This document shows, piece by piece, positions 1 to 6,932 of a stretch of DNA of 17,112 bases. The notes below the pieces were generated by a model. It searched no databases, was not told the origin of the DNA, and saw only the letters and a list, made by a program, of their open reading frames with translations. Position numbers and translations under genes: made by a program. The number at the start of each line of letters is the position of its first letter. Within the stretch, counting starts at the first letter, position 1. Source of the DNA: CAZEPJ01 sp964514105 (GTDB lineage Bacteria; Desulfobacterota; Desulfocorpusculales; Desulfocorpusculum). The stretch spans positions 1-17,112 of the forward strand of contig CAZEPJ010000084.1 of assembly GCA_964514105.1 (NCBI GenBank), given 5' to 3'.

Positions 1-95
1 CCCTCAAACGCCAAGCGTACGGGTTCCGGGACATGGCTTATTTCAAACTCAGGCTCTACCATCTCCATCAACAAGCGTACTCATTTGCCGGATGA
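1..95 (+). CDS. ISL3-family transposase, C-terminal end only (cut by window edge)
   Basis: The + strand frame beginning at position 3 reads through 30 codons to a TGA at 93-95. The peptide includes LKRQAYGFRDMAYFKLRLYH, which matches my recollection of the extreme C-terminus of ISL3 (IS204/IS1001/IS1096/IS1165) transposases, where a basic KRQAYGFRD stretch precedes a short helix and the stop. The rest of the gene lies outside the window, so it cannot be said whether the element is complete. It converges on, and overlaps by 15 bp, the 3' end of the minus-strand small gene ending at 81. No terminal inverted repeat could be identified downstream of the stop. It marks a mobile-element boundary at the downstream end of the ars/redox gene run. 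Confidence 0.65.
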   Translation, partial: LKRQAYGFRDMAYFKLRLYHLHQQAYSFAG

Positions 96-227
96 ACCAT
101 TCTTCTTTCCCAAACACTCCTTGAGAAAACGCCAGCCTTCCTCCCAGTCCTCGCCCATGAGGATGGCCAGGAGTCGTTCCACCTCCAGTGCAGATAAGGA
201 GACCACCACGTTGCCGGTCAGCTTCAA
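81..227 (-). CDS. Small hypothetical protein, 48 aa, translationally coupled to the DoxX/MauE gene
   Basis: This frame has protein-like composition only after the DoxX/MauE stop. A TTG at 227-225 overlaps that stop (TTGA) and has GAGG with 5 nt spacing, so I chose TTG as the start. The product is about 48 residues: a hydrophobic beta-like start (LTGNVVVSLSALEVERLLAI) followed by an amphipathic acidic helix with two Trp (W28, W32) and one Cys (C38), ending in NGSSGK. It has no signal peptide or membrane segment. I do not recognise the family. The overlap suggests coupled translation with the membrane protein upstream, hence possibly a partner of it. The last codons overlap the ISL3 transposase end on the other strand, so the C-terminus may have been altered by that insertion. 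Confidence 0.5.
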   Translation of the reverse strand: MKLTGNVVVSLSALEVERLLAILMGEDWEEGWRFLKECLGKKNGSSGK

Positions 228-703
228 CGGTCCCTCTCTTTCTTGATGAGCCTGCTGACAGATGCCACGCCTTGGTCGAACAGGAACACGTGAACGCCCA
301 GGGCGAGGAGCGCCAGGTCCCTCAGGATGTAGAGCCACGTCGCCGCTCCCTCTCCCCCGGCGGTGTCGAAGCAGCCGCACGCGATGTCCAGACCGCGTGC
401 CAGGTTGAAGAGCAGCGCGGTGGCGAACACGGCCAGGAGGCCCGACGCCATGAGGCTGCCGCCCCGAGCCAAGACCCCCAGGAGCAGGCTCGCCCCCACC
501 ACCACCTCCACCCAGGGAAGCAGGATGGCCGTTGAGTTGATCATCCAACCCGGAAGGATCCGGTAGTTGTAGATGGACTGGGCGAACCCCTGGGGATCGG
601 CCCCCTTCACCATGCCCGCGTACAGAAAGACGACCCCCAGGGCCAGTCGGAAAAGGAGGGCCAGCACGCGCGACGTGAGCCATTTCGTCGCGAAAGAGGC
701 CAT
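224..703 (-). CDS. MauE/DoxX-family integral membrane protein
   Basis: The protein is 159 aa with four predicted membrane segments (about residues 12-30, 57-79, 84-102 and 125-143). A loop motif DIACGCFD with C109 and C111 is characteristic of MauE and related DoxX-like proteins, which support periplasmic disulfide formation (MauE) or quinone-linked sulfur oxidation (DoxD/DoxX). The ATG at 703 is preferred over one 33 bp upstream because AGAGGGGG lies 7 nt before it, and it starts 4 nt after the upstream rhodanese stop. Its neighbours, a membrane rhodanese upstream and a TTGA-coupled small protein downstream, suggest a membrane sulfur or thiol redox step. The family assignment is firm as MauE/DoxX superfamily; the substrate is unknown. 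Confidence 0.8.
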   Translation of the reverse strand: MASFATKWLTSRVLALLFRLALGVVFLYAGMVKGADPQGFAQSIYNYRILPGWMINSTAILLPWVEVVVGASLLLGVLARGGSLMASGLLAVFATALLFNLARGLDIACGCFDTAGGEGAATWLYILRDLALLALGVHVFLFDQGVASVSRLIKKERDR

Positions 704-707
704 GGCC

Positions 708-1220
708 TCACCCCCTCTCCGTGGGCAATCCGGCATCCCGCCAGCGGCTCCAGCCGTTGACCAGGACCTTTACCGAGGGCACGCCGAGGGCCTCAAGGGC
801 CCGGGCCAGCTCCGCGCTCAGGGGACAGTTCACCCCGTCGCAGTACGCGATGACCTCCATGCCGGCCTCGGCCAGGGCCTTGATTTCCTCGGCCCAGGCC
901 TCGGCGTCCTGCGGCTGGACATTCATGGCCCCGGGAAGGCGTCCTGCCGCGTAACTTCCCGGATCTCTCGCGTCCAGGAAGAGGGCTCTGTTGTCCCGAT
1001 GGCGGGCGCCTGCATCCTCCAGTGTGATGGCCTGGAGCCCATCCAGGTGGCGGGCGGCCACGGAGTCCGCGGACCAATCCTGGGTCCATGGACAGCCGGG
1101 GCAGCGCATCTCCTGAACGGCCCAGCCGAGGAGAATCCCGACCACGGCCAGCACAACGGCCTCCGGCAGGCCGCGCCGAACCCTTGCAGCGCAAGCTGAG
1201 ATTCCCGGAGAATCTTCCAT
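708..1220 (-). CDS. Membrane-anchored rhodanese-like protein
   Basis: The protein is 170 aa. One hydrophobic segment (about residues 19-36) is followed by a CPGC pair (C40, C43) just outside the membrane, then a rhodanese domain (about 65-167). The domain shows the LDARDPGSYAAGRLPGAMN core and an active loop YCDGVNCPLS with C127 as the likely persulfide cysteine and a second Cys (C132) inside the loop. It probably faces the periplasm and handles sulfane sulfur or an oxyanion. The start is supported by AAAGGAGG 5 nt upstream. The gene ends 4 nt before the DoxX/MauE start, so the two are probably co-translated; rhodanese plus DoxX pairing is known from sulfur metabolism. The juxtamembrane CPGC is an uncommon addition and could exchange electrons with the secreted thioredoxins encoded upstream. 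Confidence 0.85.
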   Translation of the reverse strand: MEDSPGISACAARVRRGLPEAVVLAVVGILLGWAVQEMRCPGCPWTQDWSADSVAARHLDGLQAITLEDAGARHRDNRALFLDARDPGSYAAGRLPGAMNVQPQDAEAWAEEIKALAEAGMEVIAYCDGVNCPLSAELARALEALGVPSVKVLVNGWSRWRDAGLPTERG

Positions 1221-1343
1221 GGCGGCCTCCTTTCACCCAACGGCGCGTCAGGAATCATCTCAGTCCTTGTCCATAGCCAGCTCCCGAATCCATCTTCTCA
1301 CCTCCTCGTCCTCGGGAATTGCGTGCCCTCCTCCCTCTCGCGG

Positions 1344-1868
1344 TCACCGTTCAGCTCGAACGCGGGACAAGTATTCGTTCAGAAGTGCCCTTTGCTCCTC
1401 CGCGAGGACCGGGCAGTCCCTGGGTTCCTTTGCTTCGTCCGCCACCAGCGCCGCGAAGACCATGCACGTGGGCTGGCCGCATGCCCCGCAGTTGCTCTTG
1501 GGGAGGCGCTTGAGGATCTCGAGGACCTGGGGCCGAGGCGCATCCCGTGTGCTGGGCTCGATCCGGGAGCGGTTCTCCCACGTCTCGTTGATCTCTTTGC
1601 GAAGCCATTGAAGGATCTTGTCGGCCTGCGCCTCATCCTCCAGGGCGTTGATGGCGATCTGCCGGGGATGCAAGGTGATGAGCCTGCCGTGGGTGCGGAG
1701 GGTCAAAGAAGGGGGCTCTGCGTTATAGGTGAAGCCCCCCAGGACCGCGTTCAGATAGGGCAGGACCTCGCCGATGTCCTCGTCCAGGTGGGCGATGCAG
1801 TGCACGGACTCGAAGCTGGGGTTGCACTTGGCCCGAAAGACCTCTTTGCTGTACCCCCGAAGCAACAT
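1344..1868 (-). CDS. Cytosolic [4Fe-4S] cluster domain protein (PF04060-like)
   Basis: The protein is 174 aa and soluble. The C-terminal part carries a Fe-S motif with C127, C130, C135 and C152 (NCGACGQPTC, then DCP), the spacing of the 4Fe-4S domain found in RnfB and related proteins. The N-terminal 110 residues (starting MLLRGYSKEVF, containing C15 and C24) are typical of a stand-alone family seen next to CcdA and thioredoxin genes in anaerobes. The ATG at 1868 is chosen over an upstream TTG because it has AAGGAGG at 5 nt spacing. It follows ccdA with a 20 bp gap and precedes the rhodanese by 123 bp. It probably hands electrons to or from the membrane thiol relay, but that role is inferred from context only. 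Confidence 0.8.
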   Translation of the reverse strand: MLLRGYSKEVFRAKCNPSFESVHCIAHLDEDIGEVLPYLNAVLGGFTYNAEPPSLTLRTHGRLITLHPRQIAINALEDEAQADKILQWLRKEINETWENRSRIEPSTRDAPRPQVLEILKRLPKSNCGACGQPTCMVFAALVADEAKEPRDCPVLAEEQRALLNEYLSRVRAER

Positions 1869-1888
1869 GGATTCCTCCTTCTGTCGCC

Positions 1889-2596
1889 TCAATTTCCAAA
1901 GAAGGGATTCAGGATGAAGTATGCGGCCAGGATCGCGACCACGGCCCCGGCGCCCCTGCGGAACCAGTTGCCCGCCCCCTGCCAGGCCTTACTCTCCAGG
2001 AGGTTTCTGACCAACGCGGTGGAGCTCCCAGCGAACACGATGGGGAGGCAGTGCCCTGTAGCGAACAAGAAGATGAGAAGGATCCCCGATGCGATCCGCT
2101 CCTGCACCGTGATGATGGCCAGGATGGGGGCGATGAACCCGAAGGTGCAGGAGCCCGAAAGGACCCCGTACGCGAGTCCCAAGGCCAAGGCCCCGGGGAA
2201 TCCCCGGAAGTTGAACCGCTGGAGGAGCCCCCCGGAAAAGGAGCACTTCTCCACGCCCCAGAGGCCCAGGGCCACCCATACGAGGAGCAGCCCCACCAGG
2301 ATCTGCCAGTGGGTGCCAATGTCGCCCAACATCCGGCCCAGAAGCGCGCAGACGACGCCCACCAGGGCGATGGTGATGAAGAGCCCCGAAGTGAAGGCAA
2401 CGGCATAGCGGGCCGCCTCCCGGGCTTGGAGCGTTCGATTCTGGCCCCCCACATAGGCCACCATGAGGGGGATGGAGGCCATGTGGCACGGGCTCAGAAG
2501 CACGCTCACCATGCCCCACAGAAACGCCCCCACAGCCGCGATGGCCGTACCGCCCGCGATCCACTGGTTGATGGTCACCAGAGCCATCTCCAACAT
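1889..2596 (-). CDS. ccdA: CcdA/DsbD-type thiol electron transporter
   Basis: The protein is 235 aa with six hydrophobic segments. The redox cysteines of the CcdA family sit in the expected places: LLSPCHMAS (C37, in the first conserved helix) and LSGSCTFGFIAP (C150, fourth helix). CcdA carries electrons from cytosolic thioredoxin across the membrane to periplasmic thioredoxin-fold partners. Here two secreted thioredoxins are encoded directly upstream, which are the obvious acceptors. The ATG at 2596 has GAGGAGG about 11 nt upstream, slightly far, with a weaker AAGG closer; an in-frame ATG at 2587 lacks a usable site. The reading frame upstream of 2596 is open but its composition is not protein-like, so I do not extend it. 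Confidence 0.88.
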   Translation of the reverse strand: MLEMALVTINQWIAGGTAIAAVGAFLWGMVSVLLSPCHMASIPLMVAYVGGQNRTLQAREAARYAVAFTSGLFITIALVGVVCALLGRMLGDIGTHWQILVGLLLVWVALGLWGVEKCSFSGGLLQRFNFRGFPGALALGLAYGVLSGSCTFGFIAPILAIITVQERIASGILLIFLFATGHCLPIVFAGSSTALVRNLLESKAWQGAGNWFRRGAGAVVAILAAYFILNPFFGN

Positions 2597-2691
2597 GTGC
2601 GCCTTTGCCTCCTCAGAACCCTGTTCACCCCCGCGCCTCTTGCCTTTCTGCCGGCGTCGACCCAGGAAATGGGGGTGCCCATGCGCCTGCC

Positions 2692-3075
2692 TCAGTCCAC
2701 GCCCATCTTCTTGAGCTGAGCCACGATGTCCTTCTCGCTCATGAAGCCCATGTGGCGGTAGACCTCTTTCCCATCCCTGTCGAAGAAGATCTGGGTGGGG
2801 ATGGCCCGAATCCCGAACCGCTGCGCCGGGGCCCTGTCCTTCCACACGTCGATGACGATCACGGCCGCCCTGCCCCGGTATTGCTTTTCCAGCTTCTCCA
2901 GGATGGGCGCCATCATCTTGCACGGGATGCAGGCGTTGGCGCCCAGATCCACCAGGGTGACCATCCCCTTCACCGGGACTTCGGTCTTCTCCGACCCTTG
3001 CGCGCCCGTCGTTGCGAGGCCCGACGCCATCATGGCGCCCAGAACAATCCCGACGAGCAATCGCCTTGTCATCAT
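2692..3075 (-). CDS. Secreted thioredoxin-like protein (CIPC)
   Basis: The protein is 127 aa. Residues 1-26 form a signal peptide (MMTRR, hydrophobic core, then AQG), so the mature domain should be periplasmic. The thioredoxin fold is evident from the active site ACIPCKMM (C49, C52), the cis-proline AIPTQIFF (P93), and the closing helix ending KKMGVD. The CIPCKMM-PIL signature is the variant typical of thioredoxins that partner with CcdA. The ATG follows the upstream gene's TAG stop with no gap (TAGATG), and GGGAG lies 8 nt before it inside the upstream gene, so translation is probably coupled. It is paralogous to the thioredoxin domain encoded just upstream; the two may have different redox partners. 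Confidence 0.88.
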   Translation of the reverse strand: MMTRRLLVGIVLGAMMASGLATTGAQGSEKTEVPVKGMVTLVDLGANACIPCKMMAPILEKLEKQYRGRAAVIVIDVWKDRAPAQRFGIRAIPTQIFFDRDGKEVYRHMGFMSEKDIVAQLKKMGVD

Positions 3076-3533
3076 CTACTTCACTCCCATCTCGGCCAGT
3101 TTCTTCTCGATCTCGCTCTGGGCGAAGAACCCCTCGTGCCGGAAGATCTCCTTTCCCGTCCTGTCGTAGAACCCCTGCACGGGAATGGACTGGATGCCGA
3201 ATCTCGCCGCGAGGATCTGTTCCTCCCCAACGTGGAGAAAGACGACGTTCAATCTGTCCTTGAATTTCTTCCGCAAGCTGTCCAGGATGGGCTGCATCAT
3301 GTCGCACGGCTTGCAGCCCGTGGCCCCGAACTCCACCAGGGTCGGGATGCCTGATCTCCGCGCCTTGTCCACGGGGTTGTCCATGGCCAGGGCGCTCTGT
3401 CTCTCGACCCACTCGGAATCGACCTGAACCGACCGCTTCCCGGCGAGATCCCGGATGAACTGGCCCACGAATTCCTGGGACTTGCGCTGCATGACGAAGG
3501 CCCGGATGGCCTCCTTGGCCTGATCGAACGGGA
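3076..3533 (-). CDS. Thioredoxin-domain protein, C-terminal part (5' side lost in assembly gap)
   Basis: About 151 residues are visible from the N gap to the stop. The first part (PFDQAKEAIRAFVMQRKSQ...) is a long charged helix like the C-terminal helix of SurA/parvulin-type peptidyl-prolyl isomerases. A linker with DNPVDKARRSGIP follows, then a thioredoxin domain with GATGCKPCDMM and cis-proline SIPVQGF, ending EKKLAEMGVK. I infer that it is the C-terminal half of the gene that starts at 3854, because the signal peptide is there and this piece has no start with a ribosome site. The internal ATG at 3492 is inside the helix and has no convincing Shine-Dalgarno sequence. It would be a periplasmic partner of CcdA. 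The domain call is firm; the link across the gap is inference. Confidence 0.8.
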
Positions 3534-3633
3534 NNNNNNNNNNNNNNNNNNNNNNNNNNNNNNNNNNNNNNNNNNNNNNNNNNNNNNNNNNNNNNNNNNN
3601 NNNNNNNNNNNNNNNNNNNNNNNNNNNNNNNNN
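3534..3633. other. Assembly gap (100 N)
   Basis: There are exactly 100 consecutive N, the usual placeholder for a scaffold join of unknown length. Because the length is nominal, reading frames on the two sides need not agree: from 3854 to 3076 is 779 bases, not a multiple of 3. The gap lies inside a secreted thioredoxin-domain gene. Confidence 0.97.
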
Positions 3634-3854
3634 GCGGCCAGGACGTCGCGTTCGGGGATGGAGAGATCACCGGCTGAGAGCACCGTTCCGTCCTTGAGCG
3701 TCGCCAGCGCGGCGGCCTTGAGGACGCCCGTGGCGAGCCCCGGATGCGCCTGCTCCACCGTCCGATCCCCGGTCCACGCAGGGGTCCCGGCCAGCGTCCA
3801 AAGAAGCCAGACCGCCATGGTTCCCAAAGACAAGGACTTCCAGCTTCGTTTCAT
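3634..3854 (-). CDS. N-terminus of the secreted thioredoxin-domain protein (3' side in assembly gap)
   Basis: Seventy-three codons are visible before the gap. An ATG at 3854 has AAGGAGG 4 nt upstream. Residues 1-29 form a signal peptide (MKRSWKS, hydrophobic core, TPAWTG). The mature start contains AHPGLATGVLKAAALATLKD followed by GTVLSAGDLSIPERDVLA. This resembles the N-terminal region preceding the helical/SurA-like part of long thioredoxin proteins that I recall from Geobacter-type genomes. I infer one gene with the piece ending at 3076, with perhaps 100-150 codons hidden; the missing length is a guess. An alternative is that two genes flank the gap. Confidence 0.65.
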
Positions 3855-3924
3855 TCATCCTCCTTGGATAGGTGGTTTGAAGCCCGGTCACCACCAGAGA
3901 CGCCATCCCCCTGGTACGCGCCGC

Positions 3925-5157
3925 TCACGGCGAAGGGCCTCCCCGCCGGGTCAGGAACGCCTCGATGACCTCAGACAGGATGAGGGGATCAAAGTATCCC
4001 TCCATCTTGTGCCCGTTGACGAAGATGGTGGGGGTGGCCGAGACCCCGGCTTGTTGCCCCTCCCGGATGTCTCGAGCCAGGGCCTCACCCGTGTCCTGCC
4101 GGGAATAGCAGGTCCAGAAATCCTTCTGGGCAAGGCCGCGATCGGTCAGATGTCTCTTGAAGTTGTCCATGAACTTCTTGTCCGATGTGAAGAGCAGCTC
4201 GTCCACCTGCCAGAAAAAGCCCATGCCTGCGGCGCAGATGCCCATCTGGGCCAGCTTGCACGCCTCGGGGTGAACAGACCGCTGGATGTATGGGTTGCAC
4301 GCGCTGTCCAGGGGGTAGTGCTTGAAGTAAACAGCCACCTCCCGGGGATACCGCTTCTGGATGACCCTCAGCCCCGATGCCAGGTTCTTGCAGTACGGGC
4401 AGCGGAAGTCGCTGAACTCCACGATGCGGACCCTGGCGTCCTCGGGCCCGAGACGGGGTGCGCCCTCGATGTTGAGGGCCACGGGCGTCCTCTCGGAAAA
4501 GACGCCGAGGATCCTGGACGCCGTGTCCAGCTTCTCCCCCACGAAGTGCCAGCGAACCCCCAGGATGAGAAGGAGGCCGAAAAGGACGATGACCCCGTTG
4601 GTGCAGAAGTAGAGCCGCCTGACCGTTCGACCCTCCATGGATCCCCGATCCAGGAAGGGGATCTCCCGCAGCGCGGTGCTGAGGATCTCGGCAACGCTTG
4701 CCCCAGCCCCTTTCTTGGCCAGGAGCAGGATCCCCAGATTCACCACGTAAGTGAAGATGCAGACGATGCACACCAGCTTCAGGACGGCGAAGCCCACGAA
4801 GGCCAGGTACGCGTCGAATAGCACGCAGAGGGCCGAGATGGCGAACAGCAAACGGAAGGAGAACCCCGAGAACGCCGGCAGCGCCCACCCGAAAAGCACC
4901 AGAGAGATCATGAGGAGGTAGACCAGGGCGCCCACCGCGGCCCATGGCACGTGGTAGATCTCCGCATAGGGGCTGGCGGCCACGGCGTCGCAGTCCACCA
5001 CCTCGCTCACGGTGCAGAAGCTGCTCCCCCCATGCTCCCCCGCCAGAAGGCTGTAGTGGGAAGCCGCTAGGTAGGCACTCGATGCGAGACCCGCAAGGGC
5101 GAGAATCAGGATGAGCGCGTGCATGAGGTGCCGCCGGTCTCCTTTTGCTTCGCTCAT
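3925..5157 (-). CDS. VKOR-DsbA fusion (vitamin K epoxide reductase domain plus thioredoxin_4 domain)
   Basis: The protein is 410 aa. Residues 10-150 form a VKOR membrane domain with the loop pair C48 and C56 (SFCTV, VVDCD) and the quinone-side pair CIVC (C130, C133). Another membrane helix lies at 184-202. Residues 225-405 form a DsbA-like periplasmic domain with FRCPYC (C253, C256), cis-proline SATPTIF (P376), and three extra Cys (C287, C300, C308). VKOR oxidises DsbA-like thiols and passes electrons to quinone, so the fusion should be a self-contained disulfide-forming enzyme. The ATG has GAAAGGA 5 nt upstream and overlaps the stop of the polyferredoxin gene (ATGA), so the two products are coupled in translation. 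Its oxidising role contrasts with the reducing CcdA/thioredoxin pair just downstream. Confidence 0.9.
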   Translation of the reverse strand: MSEAKGDRRHLMHALILILALAGLASSAYLAASHYSLLAGEHGGSSFCTVSEVVDCDAVAASPYAEIYHVPWAAVGALVYLLMISLVLFGWALPAFSGFSFRLLFAISALCVLFDAYLAFVGFAVLKLVCIVCIFTYVVNLGILLLAKKGAGASVAEILSTALREIPFLDRGSMEGRTVRRLYFCTNGVIVLFGLLLILGVRWHFVGEKLDTASRILGVFSERTPVALNIEGAPRLGPEDARVRIVEFSDFRCPYCKNLASGLRVIQKRYPREVAVYFKHYPLDSACNPYIQRSVHPEACKLAQMGICAAGMGFFWQVDELLFTSDKKFMDNFKRHLTDRGLAQKDFWTCYSRQDTGEALARDIREGQQAGVSATPTIFVNGHKMEGYFDPLILSEVIEAFLTRRGGPSP

Positions 5158-6437
5158 GGGCGTCCTTTCTCGAGGGAGTTCGCAGCCGGTCCGATCAGGG
5201 GGCGAGGCGTCTCGGAAGCCACAGCCGCCCGGTCTTCGCGCCTTTCACCCGACGTCCATTCGGAGCGCCCGTAACGAAGGGCACCCTTCGGGCAGGCCTC
5301 CAGGCACCGGCCACAGGACCAGCAATCGGCGTGCCACTTGTGTCCATCCAGAATCCCCGCCGCGGCCTGCGTCGGGCACGCGCGGGAACATTTCGCGCAA
5401 CTGACACACGCCTCCCCATGCACCCGCACGCGGTACAGGGCTGTACGCTGCACCGCCCAACTGAAAAGCCCAAAGGGACACGCAAGCATGCAGTACGGCC
5501 GATACAGAAAGAACGAAAGCCCATAGATGACCGCGAGCGTCGTTGCCGCCGTGGCCCGGAAGTTCCAGTCAAAGAGCTTGAACGGATTGAAATACCGATA
5601 GAGCACGAAGTGGTCGAGGTGGAACACCCAGCCGAAGACGAGGATCAGGAAGAGCAGAAAAACAACGGAGCGAACCGTGTTGGTCAGCCAAAACGGTGTC
5701 CTTCGAACCCTGACCCTGTCGAGCCCCGGTACTCGAAAGAACAGCTCCTGCAAGGCTCCCGCGGGGCAGGCCCAACCGCAGACAAGCTTTGTCCCGAGCA
5801 CGGCCATGAGCCCGAAGGCCGCGAGGATCAACAGATCCGTCCAGACGTCGGCCTGCCCGGCAGCCAGAGCCTTGAAGACCTCGACCAAGGCCTGCATGGG
5901 GTGGAGATCAGCGGACAGGATGACGCCAAAAAGAAGCGTCGAACCCCCGAGGATCAAGAGCCGGAGGCGGTGAGATACTCGGCTCTTCAGGAGCAGTGCG
6001 AGCACACCAAGGACGACCAGGGCATAGACGATCAGGAGAAAGGCCGGTCCCCGCCCTCCCCGGTTCATTCGGCCGGCTCCATGGCCGGGACCCGCCGCGG
6101 TTCCCGCAACCGAGCCTGTGGTGTCTCCCGTCGGTTTCGAGATGATCTGTCGCACCTGCTCCATGCGGAAACCGTACTTGGTCATGAGGTCCTTGAGGGG
6201 TCGATCCGATGGGGCGTCCTCCGGAAGTCCGAGACCGGATCGGAGCCGATCCAGAGAGACCCCTGAAAGGTCCGCCGCTTCCTTGAGGCTCATGGATCCC
6301 CGAACCTCTTGGGCCTTCGATGGGGATACGGCCTCGGTCGAGGACTCAAGCGCAGCCCATGCCGCGTACCCGAATGTCGTCAGGAACACGGCCAGGGCCA
6401 GGATCAACGGTCCGGGAAAACCCCTTCCACGATTCAC
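5154..6437 (-). CDS. NapH/NosR-like membrane polyferredoxin with extra N-terminal helical domain
   Basis: The protein is 427 aa. A first membrane helix (8-28) is followed by a soluble segment (48-100) with the repeated pattern SLKEAADLSGV, GLPEDAPSDRPLKDL and KYGFRMEQVRQII, which I recall from other anaerobe membrane iron-sulfur proteins but cannot name. Further membrane helices lie around 132-150, 160-176, 200-216, 255-275 and 296-312. Cys motifs typical of NapH/NosR/CcoG relatives are C220/C224 (CGWACP) and C316/C320 (CMLACP), then two ferredoxin [4Fe-4S] clusters: C344, C347, C350, C354 and C372, C375, C378, C382. The start is GTG at 6437, overlapping the preceding stop (GTGA) with GAGG about 9 nt upstream. 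It probably moves electrons between the quinone pool or a cytosolic donor and the adjacent thiol system. Confidence 0.87.
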   Translation of the reverse strand: MNRGRGFPGPLILALAVFLTTFGYAAWAALESSTEAVSPSKAQEVRGSMSLKEAADLSGVSLDRLRSGLGLPEDAPSDRPLKDLMTKYGFRMEQVRQIISKPTGDTTGSVAGTAAGPGHGAGRMNRGGRGPAFLLIVYALVVLGVLALLLKSRVSHRLRLLILGGSTLLFGVILSADLHPMQALVEVFKALAAGQADVWTDLLILAAFGLMAVLGTKLVCGWACPAGALQELFFRVPGLDRVRVRRTPFWLTNTVRSVVFLLFLILVFGWVFHLDHFVLYRYFNPFKLFDWNFRATAATTLAVIYGLSFFLYRPYCMLACPFGLFSWAVQRTALYRVRVHGEACVSCAKCSRACPTQAAAGILDGHKWHADCWSCGRCLEACPKGALRYGRSEWTSGERREDRAAVASETPRPLIGPAANSLEKGRP

Positions 6438-6932
6438 GCGTCGCTTCCCTCGGAGGCGTCCAAAAGCAGCGCCTTGATCTTCCCCCTCGATGGAACGCTC
6501 CCCACGCAGACCACCCTGCCGTTCACCACCAGCGCCGGCGTTCCCATGACTCCGTACGAGGCGATCTCTTTGATATCGGTCACTTGCTGTAGATCCGCCG
6601 GGACATTGTGATCTCCATGAGGGCTCCCATGTCCTCCTGTTTCAGCCGATGGCAGTTGCCCATCCGGGCCCCAGGATGCGGATGACCAGCCCTTGAGCGA
6701 TACCCTCGTCCACCGGAAGGCCCACGTGTGGACAGTAGAAGCGAAGCACAGCATCCCGGTAGGACTCCTCGGCGCTGGTCGGGACGTAGTTATTCTCCCT
6801 CACCCGGCCCAGCAGGAAATCCGGGATCAGGCCCCGGGAAAGGCCCAGGTCCATGACCTGTTGGATCGCCTCCATGAGACCCACCAACCCCACCAGGTGG
6901 CCCTTTACCTGGATCTGCGTGATAGACGCCAT
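6434..6932 (-). pseudogene. Thioredoxin-like protein with N-terminal extension, broken by two frameshifts
   Basis: An ATG at 6932 (GAGGA 8 nt upstream) opens a frame starting MASITQIQVKGHLVGLVGLM, then a helical region with NNYVPTSAEESYRDAVLR, then LVIRILGPG. This is the beginning of a thioredoxin_3 domain like the small CPKC protein encoded upstream, but the expected Cys codon is damaged: one missing base near 6661 would restore CGNC. The frame then reads HRLKQEDMGALMEI until a second one-base loss near 6608, after which it continues as NVPADLQQVTDIKEIASYGV, MGTPALVVNGRVV and ends SEGSDA at 6434. Both shifts look like single-base deletions. The end overlaps the polyferredoxin GTG start. It is either a real pseudogene or has assembly errors; it is a paralogue of the gene at 7530-7763. 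Confidence 0.7.
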
